Source of the DNA: Devosia sp. 2618
GTDB lineage: Bacteria; Pseudomonadota; Alphaproteobacteria; Rhizobiales; Devosiaceae
Direction: 5' to 3'
Assembly (NCBI RefSeq): GCF_040546815.1
Contig: NZ_JBEPOO010000001.1
Span: forward strand, 2,046,001 to 2,110,000
Length of the DNA: 64,000 nt
Made by a program: the position numbers and the translations under genes. Within the stretch, counting starts at the first letter, position 1. The number at the start of each line of letters is the position of its first letter. Positions 22,013-29,769 of this stretch are shown piece by piece. The notes beneath the pieces were generated by a model. The model was not told the DNA's origin, did not search any database, and saw only the letters and a program-made list of their open reading frames with translations.

Positions 22013-23259
22013 TAGGCGGCGTCTTTCTCGGGGATGGGCGGGGTGTCGTCGTTCGCCGCGTCGGGTGCGGCGCTGGTCGTGGTGTAGGGGTTCTGCAAAA
22101 CGTCACCGCCCGGCATGGCTGGCATATTCAGGCCAGCCCGAACATCATTTGGAGTCATGGCACGCATAGCGACCAGCTTGCCGTAAATGTCGGTGCGGAC
22201 GGTCGGGTTGACGGTCAACAGGTCATCGGTGATGAAGCCGATGAAACGGCTGGTGCGCTCTTCAGGGGTGAGCAGAACGCGAGCATAGGCCCAAGCCCAA
22301 GCGTCCAACCAAGGGCGCAAGGTCTGCTCAAGAAAGCCCTGCCGCATCTCTTCGGTGTTGGACCAAGTGCCGCGCGTGAGGTCGAAAAGCATGGTGGGCG
22401 GCACGCGGAACGTGCGGGCAATCTCTTCGACCTGATAGCGGCGGTTTTCCAAAAACTGCGCATCGGTGGACGTGAGCGCGGTCTGCTCCCACTTCACCCC
22501 ATTAGTGAGCAACGCGGGCTTTCCGCTGTTAGCAGAACCGCTGTGCGTAGCTTCCCACATAGCGATGAGATTTGCGGCCTCGTCCGGCTTCATGGCCTTT
22601 TCGGTAGCCAGCGCCCCACTAGGATGCGCACCGCTGCTGAACAGCCGCGAAGCGTGTTCCTCAAGCGTCATGGCAAGGGCGATGGCGTTGCGCGCGCGGG
22701 TGATGGGTGCCTTGCCCCCGAACGCCTGAATATGGAGCATGTCCCGATATTCATAGCGGACATTCTTCCGCCCTTCCCGGACGAGGTAGAACGGCTCGCG
22801 GGTCGCAGGATCGGTTTTGATTTCGACGGCGAGCGGGTCCAACTGGTGGAACTCGACTACGTTGCCACTGCCGCCGCGCACGGCGACTGCAAAGCCGCCC
22901 TTGTCGTGCAACAGCGCATCATGGGTGAGCTGGGTGCGAAGCTCGGCGGCGCTGGTCCAGTCATTGGCCTCATCATGCACAAGGCGAAAGGCAGGGTGTG
23001 CCGGGTCGGCTTCCTTGCCTTCTGCATTACGCACGAACAGTTTGGCAGGCAGCGTGCCCACGGCTTCCGCGATCAGCTCCACTGCCGACGATACGGCTGG
23101 CACCTGCATGGCCGACTTCGGCGTCACCGCTACATTGGAATGGGTCGGCATTGCACCGAACAGCCATGAGGCCAGCGGGTCGGTGAGCGTCACCGGCTCG
23201 GGTGCTGGCTCAGGATCGGCCTTGCGAAAGAGGCCGGGAAGGAAGTCGGTCAATGCCAA
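22012..23259 (-). CDS. Phage portal protein (HK97 family)
   Basis: A 415-residue portal. Recognisable blocks are VSSAVELIAEAVGTLPAKLF, LTHDALLHDKGGFAVAVRG, the YRDMLHIQAF strand, and EEIARTFRVPPTMLFDLTRGTWSNTEEMRQGF, all typical of HK97-like portals. It forms the dodecameric DNA channel at one capsid vertex and docks TerL. It is the first gene of the leftward structural operon, 32 bp downstream of a 22-bp palindrome that likely contains or flanks the late promoter. Confidence 0.92.
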   Translation of the reverse strand: MALTDFLPGLFRKADPEPAPEPVTLTDPLASWLFGAMPTHSNVAVTPKSAMQVPAVSSAVELIAEAVGTLPAKLFVRNAEGKEADPAHPAFRLVHDEANDWTSAAELRTQLTHDALLHDKGGFAVAVRGGSGNVVEFHQLDPLAVEIKTDPATREPFYLVREGRKNVRYEYRDMLHIQAFGGKAPITRARNAIALAMTLEEHASRLFSSGAHPSGALATEKAMKPDEAANLIAMWEATHSGSANSGKPALLTNGVKWEQTALTSTDAQFLENRRYQVEEIARTFRVPPTMLFDLTRGTWSNTEEMRQGFLEQTLRPWLDAWAWAYARVLLTPEERTSRFIGFITDDLLTVNPTVRTDIYGKLVAMRAMTPNDVRAGLNMPAMPGGDVLQNPYTTTSAAPDAANDDTPPIPEKDAA

Positions 23260-23290
23260 GAGGTCTGCTCACGGCGGATCGTGACCAGAC

Positions 23291-23312
23291 AATATTCCTA
23301 AATAGGAATATT
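23291..23312. promoter_or_regulatory. 22-bp palindrome before the portal operon
   Basis: AATATTCCTA and TAGGAATATT form perfect 10-bp arms around AA. It lies between the stop of the membrane-protein gene (23314) and the portal start (23259). A two-base centre is too tight for a hairpin, so a dimeric repressor or activator site for the structural operon is more likely. Confidence 0.5.
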
Positions 23313-23313
23313 T

Positions 23314-24195
23314 TCAAGGCAATTCAATTTCCTGGAGCGCTGCCGCGAGCGCGTCTGGCCACAATTGATCTTTCTCGCCGATATACTCGACTAGGATGTT
23401 GAGATTTGAGCTGTATCCGCCCCAGCCGAAATAAGTGAGTTTGTCTTGCATTTGGGCAGTAGCGCTATCGGCTAGACTATCGATTTTCGACGCCAGATTA
23501 ATCAAGTCGGCTATAAGCGTTGGCGAGATTTCCACATTTTGCGGGAGATCACCATAGTATTCTTGATATCTGTGTATCTCTGGCTGAATTGCGGCGGACA
23601 TAGACTGAGCAATTTGGAACGGGTCTGACCCAGGGGCTTCAAAGCGCATACTTTGCTTCCCGGAACTAAATTGAGACTTTACAGCTTCTTTGGTTGACAT
23701 GATTCTGGCATTTGCGATCTGGCCTATCTTTTGAACCAGCATCTTCGCCAAGCCTTCAATTCGGTCGTCCGTGGCCTCAGCACTTTCTTGCGCGCGGTTC
23801 GCCATCAAGATGGCGGTCTGCTGCTCGACAAAAAGAACCTGCTGTTCCATCGCTAGCCTTTGAGCCTCAACCTCGGATCGCGTCAGCGAGTATTCCTTCC
23901 GAGTTAGCTGAAGTTCCTCTCGCTGCGCTCGCAGTTCGCCACTTTGCATCAGAACGGCAGCCACCAGCCACACGAACGCCACAGGCGAGAACAATCCGGC
24001 CAAAAGATCGCCGATTTCGTTCGAAGTTCGACACTCAAGAAATCCGGCAAGTTGGCCTTCGACCTTACAAGGGCTGGACGCCTGAAGCATGAGATACGCG
24101 CCCATCGCCCAAGCAGCGGTCAATAGCAGAGCTAGGCAAATTACCCAGTTACGCTGAATCCAATTAGGACCAGTTAATGCGTTCGTGTCGGCCAT
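23314..24195 (-). CDS. Two-TM coiled-coil membrane protein, right-end cargo
   Basis: A 293-residue protein starting at 24195. Two transmembrane helices are predicted (about 16-37, NWVICLALLLTAAWAMGAYL; about 63-83, LLAGLFSPVAFVWLVAAVLM). A long charged coiled coil follows (about 86-135, REELQLTRKEYSLTRSEVEA), then a soluble C-terminal domain. Its composition is more AT-rich than the portal operon. It occupies the cargo slot next to the right att core. The membrane plus coiled-coil layout is common among toxic or defence effectors, but no family is recognised and the role is unknown. Confidence 0.6.
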   Translation of the reverse strand: MADTNALTGPNWIQRNWVICLALLLTAAWAMGAYLMLQASSPCKVEGQLAGFLECRTSNEIGDLLAGLFSPVAFVWLVAAVLMQSGELRAQREELQLTRKEYSLTRSEVEAQRLAMEQQVLFVEQQTAILMANRAQESAEATDDRIEGLAKMLVQKIGQIANARIMSTKEAVKSQFSSGKQSMRFEAPGSDPFQIAQSMSAAIQPEIHRYQEYYGDLPQNVEISPTLIADLINLASKIDSLADSATAQMQDKLTYFGWGGYSSNLNILVEYIGEKDQLWPDALAAALQEIELP

Positions 24196-24264
24196 TGTAT
24201 TGAATCCCCGACAAGGACAATCTCTTCCCACAGGGTTCTCGTCAATGGATACTGAGCCAAGTTG

Positions 24265-24306
24265 AAAAAGGGCCCAAAGGGGTGATCCACTTTGGCCCAC
24301 TTTTTT
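24265..24306. terminator. Bidirectional terminator at the right edge of element B
   Basis: Stem GGGCC(C)AAAG (24270-24279) with CTTTGGCCC (24290-24298) has one bulged C. It is flanked by AAAAA (24265-24269) and TTTTTT (24301-24306), so it can end transcription in both directions. It insulates the cargo gene from the host ArgP-type gene transcribed toward it. The rest of the gene-free stretch 24196-24572 holds only the att core. Confidence 0.75.
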
Positions 24307-24363
24307 GACCGACGATCTTGCTAAACCATTGAAATCGCTATACGTATCGTTCCAATGGGAGGG

Positions 24364-24381
24364 TCCAGGTTCCCCAGCCAA
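24364..24381 (+). repeat. attR core, 18-bp direct repeat
   Basis: Identical to 7414-7431 (TCCAGGTTCCCCAGCCAA). Flanking bases differ on both sides, so the repeat length is 18 bp. It marks the right boundary of element B; host genes begin at 24573. Confidence 0.8.
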
Positions 24382-24572
24382 AATCTTCCAAAAAAAGATC
24401 GATTCTTTGCGCCACGGTCGTGAGTCCGTGGTGACTCGACGCGTGGATGATCTGCGGGCCTGCTATTCTGGATGCGCGGGCACCGGGCCAGTACTTTCCC
24501 TCATGATGATTCTTGCAGGCAATTCTAAATGAATAACCTCGTGCGCCATAACGCTGAGGTGGCAATTGCGGC

Positions 24573-25472
24573 TTAGCCAGTCGCCAACAAAGCTGACCTT
24601 GCCGTCGTGACTACGGCATTTGTCAGGTCCGGGAACTGACTGGCCGCCAAGCGGCTGACTTGCCAGTAGAGGGGGATGTCGAGGGTGGCACCGGGCACGA
24701 GTTCGATCAGGCGACCGGAGGCCAGATGATCGGCCACCAGCTGCGATGGGTTGAGGCTCCAGCCCATCCCCAAGAGCGATGCATCGACGAAGGCGTGCGT
24801 GGACGGCAGCCAGTGGGTGGGGACCGTGTCCGTGATACCGAAGTTGGCGTGGAGCCAGTCCTGTTGCAGCCGGTCTTTCTGGTTGAAGGTCAGGGCCGGA
24901 GCCTGCGCCAATGCGGCAGCGCTGATGCCATTGGGCAGGTAGCGTTTGACGAAATCAGGGCTGGCCGTAGCGTGGTAGCGCAGCTTTCCCAATGGGGTGA
25001 CACGGCATCCTGCCACGGGCTTGGCGAGAGAGGTGACGGCGGCGAGCACTCGACCGCGACGCAGCCAATCGGCCGTGTGGTCCTGATCGTCAACGGCGAT
25101 ATTGAGAAGGATGTTCGATGAGCGGGTGACGGCTGCGGCGGCGGGCAGGAACCATGTGCCCAGACTGTCGGCGTTGACTGCGATGTCGAGTGTGACAGGG
25201 CCGCTGGGGTGGTCACCCAATGCCGGTAGTTGCTGCATCAGATTGTTCTCGAGAGCACCAACCAGCTCCACGTGTCGGCAGATCCACGCGCCCTTCTCGG
25301 TCGCGGTACATGGCGTACCGCGTTCGATTAGCGCTACGCCGAGCCGTTCCTCCAACTGTTTGACACGCTGAGACACTGCCGATGCCGTGATGTGCAGAGC
25401 CTTTGCAGCCTTTTCGAAACTACCGGTGCGCACAATGGTGGCGACTGCGAGGGCGGCAGGATAGTCGATCAT
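24573..25472 (-). CDS. LysR-family regulator of the ArgP/LysG type
   Basis: A 299-residue regulator. The N-terminal winged helix-turn-helix (FEKAAKALHITASAVSQRVKQLEERLG) is followed by the ArgP-type effector domain, including FNQKDRLQQDWL and GWSLNPSQL. Members sense lysine or arginine and activate the basic amino-acid exporter. It is divergent from the LysE gene with a shared 92-bp intergenic region containing a TAATCC-N10-GGATTA dyad, which strongly supports the pairing. Confidence 0.9.
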   Translation of the reverse strand: MIDYPAALAVATIVRTGSFEKAAKALHITASAVSQRVKQLEERLGVALIERGTPCTATEKGAWICRHVELVGALENNLMQQLPALGDHPSGPVTLDIAVNADSLGTWFLPAAAAVTRSSNILLNIAVDDQDHTADWLRRGRVLAAVTSLAKPVAGCRVTPLGKLRYHATASPDFVKRYLPNGISAAALAQAPALTFNQKDRLQQDWLHANFGITDTVPTHWLPSTHAFVDASLLGMGWSLNPSQLVADHLASGRLIELVPGATLDIPLYWQVSRLAASQFPDLTNAVVTTARSALLATG

Positions 25473-25485
25473 GCATTAGCTCCAC

Positions 25486-25507
25486 TAATCCATCATCAGT
25501 AGGATTA
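25486..25507. promoter_or_regulatory. Putative ArgP-type operator
   Basis: TAATCC (25486-25491) and GGATTA (25502-25507) form an inverted repeat with a 10-bp spacer in the divergent promoter region. The spacing suits LysR-type sites. Confidence 0.45.
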
Positions 25508-25564
25508 ACTGGTCTAAACCTCATTCGACCATTAGCGCAATGGCACAACAGGGTGCGCAGACCG

Positions 25565-26176
25565 ATGAGTTTTTCCGTTTTCTTTACTGGGCTTGGGATG
25601 GGGCTGAGCCTCATTGTGGCCATCGGCGCGCAAAACGCCTTCGTACTCCGGCAGGGCCTCAAGGGTGAGCATGTCTTTGCCGTCAGCCTCGCCTGCGCGC
25701 TGTCGGATGCCATTCTGATCGTTGTTGGCGTCACCAGTTTTGCGCGAGTGGCGACCTGGTTGCCATGGATCGACCCCGTCATGCGGTATGGCGGCGCAGC
25801 GTTTCTGATCTGGTATGGGGCCAGGAGCATGCTCGCGGCCATGCGCGCAGATGAGGCTCTATCCGTCAGCGAGACCGGGGCCGCCAGAACGCTTTCAGCG
25901 ACTTTGCTGACGTGCCTTGCGTTCACGTGGCTCAACCCGCACGTCTATCTCGACACCGTTGTGCTACTCGGCACCATATCGACACAGTTTCCCGGACAGC
26001 AGGCTTCATTCATTGCCGGTGCGGTGACCGCGTCCTTCGCGTTCTTTTTTGCTTTGGGCTACGGCGCCGCGCTGTTGCGCCCAGTCTTTGCCAAGCCTGT
26101 CGCCTGGCGCATTCTTGAGGTGGTCATCGCGTTGGTGATGTGGGGCATCGCGCTGAAGCTTATCCTGGCTGCATGA
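25565..26176 (+). CDS. LysE/ArgO-family amino-acid exporter
   Basis: A 203-residue inner-membrane protein. The start at 25565 gives the typical MSFSVFFTGLGMGLSLIVAIGAQNAFVLRQG N-terminus, containing the conserved GAQNAFVLRQG motif. About six hydrophobic segments follow, with LTWLNPHVYLDT-type loop TWLNPHVYLDTVVL. It exports lysine, arginine or analogues and is regulated by the divergent ArgP-like protein. It sits next to the amino-acid catabolic cluster and may protect against overaccumulation of its substrate. Confidence 0.92.
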   Translation: MSFSVFFTGLGMGLSLIVAIGAQNAFVLRQGLKGEHVFAVSLACALSDAILIVVGVTSFARVATWLPWIDPVMRYGGAAFLIWYGARSMLAAMRADEALSVSETGAARTLSATLLTCLAFTWLNPHVYLDTVVLLGTISTQFPGQQASFIAGAVTASFAFFFALGYGAALLRPVFAKPVAWRILEVVIALVMWGIALKLILAA

Positions 26177-26192
26177 TACCCTCCATCGGCGC

Positions 26193-27254
26193 CTAGAGAT
26201 CAGCGGTGCTGCTCGCCCCAAGGTCGGCCAGACCTGTGTGATCGACAAAGCCGAGATTTGGCAAACCACCATTGGCGAGCCGGGCGATCAACGCGGCTGC
26301 ATAGCGGGATGAGAGTTTCGCCAAAGCATTCCCCTCCCCCTTGGCGGGGCTCGCCTTCACGCATCTATAAAGCGATTTCTCGACCGCTCGCCCGTCGGGC
26401 GCCGTCCCTTTGGCGGTTATGTAGATGATCACCACATCATCACTGATGCGCGTGAGGCTGGTGCCGAGCATTGATCGCAACAGGTCACGCCGATTGCGCA
26501 GGTTCAGGTCGTGCAGCAGGAACTGCATGTAGTCGAGGTGGCCCGGATAGCGCAGCGTTTTGAACGTAAAGTTCTTGATGCCCTGCCGCTGAAATGCGGT
26601 CAGGTCGCCAACCCCGCCCGAGGTCGTGAAGGCCTCGAGCGACATACCATCCAGCGTCAACGTCTCGTGCTGTTCCATAGGCGCGATCTGGACCACATTC
26701 CCGTCGCGGATTGCGGCCGCGGGATAGGCGTATTCATCGATCGCACTATCAAGATTCCAGCTGACACCATAGCCGAGGCGATCGACGCGAAAGCGCGGCA
26801 GGACGCCGACGCGAATGGTGAGGTCGGAGGCCATTCGCGTTTCGGCCAGCAGGCTTAGCGCCAGATTTTCGACCAAACCGGGGGAAAGGCCACAGCCGAG
26901 CATGACGCATCGCTCGGCTGCCAGCGCTTCGAGATTGCGACGGATATCTTCGTTGGGCTTGGAGAAGTCCAGAAAATGCACCTTTGCCCGGGTGGCCGCG
27001 TCGGCAACGCGCCCAGTCGAGCGATTTGGGACCGCCGAGACGCAAAGGTCCTGCCCATCGAGCAAGGCGAACAGTTCCTCGGCGTGCGAATAGCTGGCGA
27101 GCTGTATGCCTGTGCCTTCGGAATGAGCCTTTTCGAGCGCCTCTTCTGAAAGGTCGACCAAGGTGACCCGATAGGCAGGTGACGCGGCAAGTTCGCGAGC
27201 GAGCATGCTCCCGATCAGGCCAGCGCCGACAATGGTCACCTTAAAGACGGTCAT
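26193..27254 (-). CDS. Saccharopine dehydrogenase-family NAD(P)-dependent oxidoreductase
   Basis: A 353-residue protein with an N-terminal Rossmann fold (FKVTIVGAGLIGSMLARELA) and the family helix FLDFSKPNEDIRRNLEALAAE. LGCGLSPGLVENLA is the conserved active-site-side segment of saccharopine reductase/lysine-6-dehydrogenase-like enzymes. Full-length bacterial members are about 350-400 residues. It is the last gene of the leftward catabolic operon, five bases after the ABC ATPase. Likely chemistry is oxidation of an amino acid or reduction of an imine; the substrate cannot be named from sequence. Confidence 0.82.
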   Translation of the reverse strand: MTVFKVTIVGAGLIGSMLARELAASPAYRVTLVDLSEEALEKAHSEGTGIQLASYSHAEELFALLDGQDLCVSAVPNRSTGRVADAATRAKVHFLDFSKPNEDIRRNLEALAAERCVMLGCGLSPGLVENLALSLLAETRMASDLTIRVGVLPRFRVDRLGYGVSWNLDSAIDEYAYPAAAIRDGNVVQIAPMEQHETLTLDGMSLEAFTTSGGVGDLTAFQRQGIKNFTFKTLRYPGHLDYMQFLLHDLNLRNRRDLLRSMLGTSLTRISDDVVIIYITAKGTAPDGRAVEKSLYRCVKASPAKGEGNALAKLSSRYAAALIARLANGGLPNLGFVDHTGLADLGASSTADL

Positions 27255-27259
27255 GTGGT

Positions 27260-28048
27260 CTAGTTCCTGATCCGGGAGACAAAGTTGCGCAGACGTTCGT
27301 CCGACGGATTGTGGATGATGTCGGACGGGCTGCCCTCAGCCGCGATGCGTCCCTTGTCGAGGAACAGCACTCGGCTTGCCACATCGGCGGCAAAGGCCAT
27401 TTCGTGGGTGACGATGGCCATGGTTATCCCCTCATCGGCCAGGGTCCGAATGACGTCGAGAACTTCGCCCACCAGTTCGGGATCGAGGGCGCTGGTGACC
27501 TCATCGAGAAGCAGCACGCCCGGCTGCATGGCGAGCGCCCGAGCGATTGCGACGCGCTGTTTTTGACCGCCAGATAGCTTGCTTGGGTAGCTGACATGTT
27601 TTTCAGCCAGCCCGACTAGGCCCAGAAAGTGCATGGCCAGATCCTTGGCTTCCGCCTTGGGCACGCGTTTTACGCTGACCGGGCCCTCGCACACATTCTG
27701 GAGGACGGTCATGTGCGGGAACAGATTGAAGTGCTGAAACACCATGCCGACATTGCGGCGCAGCGTGCCGATGCCGATCTGGTCGCCCCGATCGCGGAAG
27801 TTCGGCGTGACGGCGGCGCCCTGATACAGCACCTGGCCGCTGGTGGGTGTTTCCATCATGTTGAGGCAGCGCAGGAAGGTCGATTTTCCCGAACCCGAAG
27901 GCCCGATCATGGCGACGACCTCGCCGCGCTGAAGGTCGAGACTGAGGTTCTCGAAGACCTGCAGTTTGTGGAAATTCTTCGACAGCTTGACCGCCTGCAG
28001 CACAGGCACCGAGGAGGACTTTTCTGTGGCAATGGAGAGATCAGTCAC
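27260..28048 (-). CDS. Polar amino-acid ABC transporter, ATP-binding protein
   Basis: A 262-residue ATPase of the HisP/GlnQ/OccP class. It has Walker A GPSGSGKST, Q-loop GMVFQHFNLFPHMTVLQNV, signature LSGGQKQRVAIARAL, Walker B VLLLDEVTSALDPE and H-loop VTHEM. It overlaps the permease gene by 8 bp. It powers uptake with the permease just upstream and probably the binding protein at 36039. Confidence 0.93.
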   Translation of the reverse strand: MTDLSIATEKSSSVPVLQAVKLSKNFHKLQVFENLSLDLQRGEVVAMIGPSGSGKSTFLRCLNMMETPTSGQVLYQGAAVTPNFRDRGDQIGIGTLRRNVGMVFQHFNLFPHMTVLQNVCEGPVSVKRVPKAEAKDLAMHFLGLVGLAEKHVSYPSKLSGGQKQRVAIARALAMQPGVLLLDEVTSALDPELVGEVLDVIRTLADEGITMAIVTHEMAFAADVASRVLFLDKGRIAAEGSPSDIIHNPSDERLRNFVSRIRN

Positions 28049-28706
28049 TGTTGCGCATCCTCTTTTCGAGCAGGTCGGCCAGCTGAGTAACAGGCACCAG
28101 GATCGCCAGATAAAGCAGCGCCATGACAGTGTAGGACTCGAGCGGACGATAGGTCTGGCCGTTCACAACCGCCGCCATATAGGCAAGATCGGCGACTGAC
28201 AGGACCGAGATAAGGGAGGTGTTCTTGAACTGGATAACCGACTGGTTGATGAACGACGGCAGCATGCGCTTGATGGCTTGAGGCGCAATTATGCGCCAGG
28301 TGGCCTGCATCGGGCTCATGCCAATGGCCGCCGCAGCTTCATGCTGTCCCTTGTCGATCGAGACGATGCCACCGCGGAAAATCTCAGCGTAGAATGCGCC
28401 GACGTAAAGCGACAGCGTCAGCATTGCCGCGAAGTGGTTATCGACATTGACGCCGATCAGCAGCGGAAACGCGTAGTAAAACCACAGCAACTGCACCAGC
28501 AAAGGCGTGCAGCGGAACAGTTCCTGATAGAGACGGGCGAAATAGCCAAGAAACCGCCACCGCGACAGGCGCGCGGCGCATGTGGCTATGCCAATGAGTA
28601 CACCGAAGACAATCGAGCCGACTGTGTAGAGGACGGTGACCTGAAGGCCGAACCAAAAGAGGTCGATATTTTGCCAGATTGAGTGGAAATCCCAATTGTA
28701 TGTCAC
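28041..28706 (-). CDS. Polar amino-acid ABC transporter, permease
   Basis: A 221-residue HisM/GlnP-family permease. Several transmembrane helices are evident (LQVTVLYTVGSIVFGVLIGI and others), along with the EAA loop EAAAAIGMSPMQATWRIIAPQAIKRMLPS that contacts the ATPase. Only one permease gene is present, so a homodimeric channel is expected. It lies 155 bp after the DapA-like gene. Confidence 0.92.
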   Translation of the reverse strand: MTYNWDFHSIWQNIDLFWFGLQVTVLYTVGSIVFGVLIGIATCAARLSRWRFLGYFARLYQELFRCTPLLVQLLWFYYAFPLLIGVNVDNHFAAMLTLSLYVGAFYAEIFRGGIVSIDKGQHEAAAAIGMSPMQATWRIIAPQAIKRMLPSFINQSVIQFKNTSLISVLSVADLAYMAAVVNGQTYRPLESYTVMALLYLAILVPVTQLADLLEKRMRNSD

Positions 28707-28860
28707 TGCTTGGGTCCCTCCTTTTCTTGTTCTGCGCCAGTGGCTCGCATTGTGCCGCGAAGATCGCCCCGACTCCGCCCGAACGCCACAAAACCGCGGT
28801 CGGTGCTAGTGATTGTCAGGCAGACGATCAATGGGAACAATGCAAACCAACAGGCGCCGC

Positions 28861-29769
28861 TTAGCGAATTTCTTGAAAGCTGGCTTGGAAGCGACCGAGG
28901 GTCTGCACCAGTGCGGAACGGTTGGCATCGGACATCGCCACCATGGGAAGACGCATGTCAGGCGACGAAAAACCGGCATGGGCCAGCGCGGCTTTGACCG
29001 GACCTGGGTTCGCCTCAATGAACATTGCCGCAGTCAGCTCGGACAGCTGTTCGTGCAGCACCAGGGCGCGCGCGGTGTCGCCAGCTTGCCAGGCACGAAC
29101 CAGATCGACCATGGCCTGGGGAGCATAGTTGGCAACGACGCTGGTCACTCCGACCGCGCCTGCAGACAGGAACGGCACCGTCAGAGCATCGTCGCCGGAG
29201 TGAATGACGAGCCGGTCGCCGCAGGCCAGACGCAGCTTGGTCACGCGATCCACCGAACCGCCCGCTTCCTTGATCGCCACAACGTTGGGACAGGTATCGA
29301 GAATTGCCTTGCAGGTCTCAGGAGCAATTTCGACGCCGCAACGACCGGGCACCGAGTAAAGCACAATCGGCAAGGACGTCGCCGCTGCAATAGCCTGGTA
29401 GTGAGCGATCAGGCCCGCTTGGCTGGGCTTGTTATAGTAGGGCGTGACCACGAGCAGCATATCGGCGCCAGCAGCCTCGGCCCGGATGGCTTTGGCAACG
29501 GCGGTGCGGGTGTCGTTGGCGCCGGCGCCGGCCATCACGACGCAACGCCCGGCGGCGAGCTTTACAGTCCGAGCGATAACTTCAGCGGCTTCGTCATCGC
29601 TCAATGTGGCTGCCTCGCCAGTGGTGCCGACGGGAACCAGACCGGCAATTCCGGCCGCCAACTGGCGTTCTACCAGAGCGTCAAAAGCCTCGTAGTCAAC
29701 GGCGTCGCCTTTAAAGGGCGTCACGAGGGCGGTGAATACGCCCGTGAGTTGGGCTCTGTAATCGGTCAT
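28861..29769 (-). CDS. DapA/N-acetylneuraminate-lyase superfamily enzyme
   Basis: A 302-residue TIM barrel with all the hallmark DapA residues: GTTGE with Thr49/Thr50, Tyr138 in LYSVPGR, Arg143, and Schiff-base Lys167 in VVAIKEAGGS. These suggest pyruvate-type or 2-oxo-acid chemistry. It overlaps the DapB-like gene by 4 bp and is embedded in a catabolic operon rather than with lysine-biosynthesis genes. It could be a true 4-hydroxy-tetrahydrodipicolinate synthase. It could also be a catabolic relative, such as the pyrroline-4-hydroxy-2-carboxylate deaminase used in hydroxyproline degradation. Confidence 0.85.
   Translation of the reverse strand: MTDYRAQLTGVFTALVTPFKGDAVDYEAFDALVERQLAAGIAGLVPVGTTGEAATLSDDEAAEVIARTVKLAAGRCVVMAGAGANDTRTAVAKAIRAEAAGADMLLVVTPYYNKPSQAGLIAHYQAIAAATSLPIVLYSVPGRCGVEIAPETCKAILDTCPNVVAIKEAGGSVDRVTKLRLACGDRLVIHSGDDALTVPFLSAGAVGVTSVVANYAPQAMVDLVRAWQAGDTARALVLHEQLSELTAAMFIEANPGPVKAALAHAGFSSPDMRLPMVAMSDANRSALVQTLGRFQASFQEIR

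Larger units (their letters stand above)
7414..24381. mobile_element. Integrated phage-like element or satellite (element B), about 17 kb
   Basis: The element is bounded by 18-bp direct repeats derived from a tRNA 3' end. It has an integrase at the left end and a set of leftward head/packaging genes, with low-GC cargo at both ends. I find no repressor, replication protein, tail tube, baseplate, fibre, holin or endolysin. It could be a capsid-forming satellite or a prophage reduced by deletion. Confidence 0.75.

Noticed and set aside
13034..23259. A domesticated gene transfer agent
   Set aside because: GTA clusters lack an adjacent integrase and att repeats and have the standard order; here att cores, an integrase and a rearranged order point to a mobile element.
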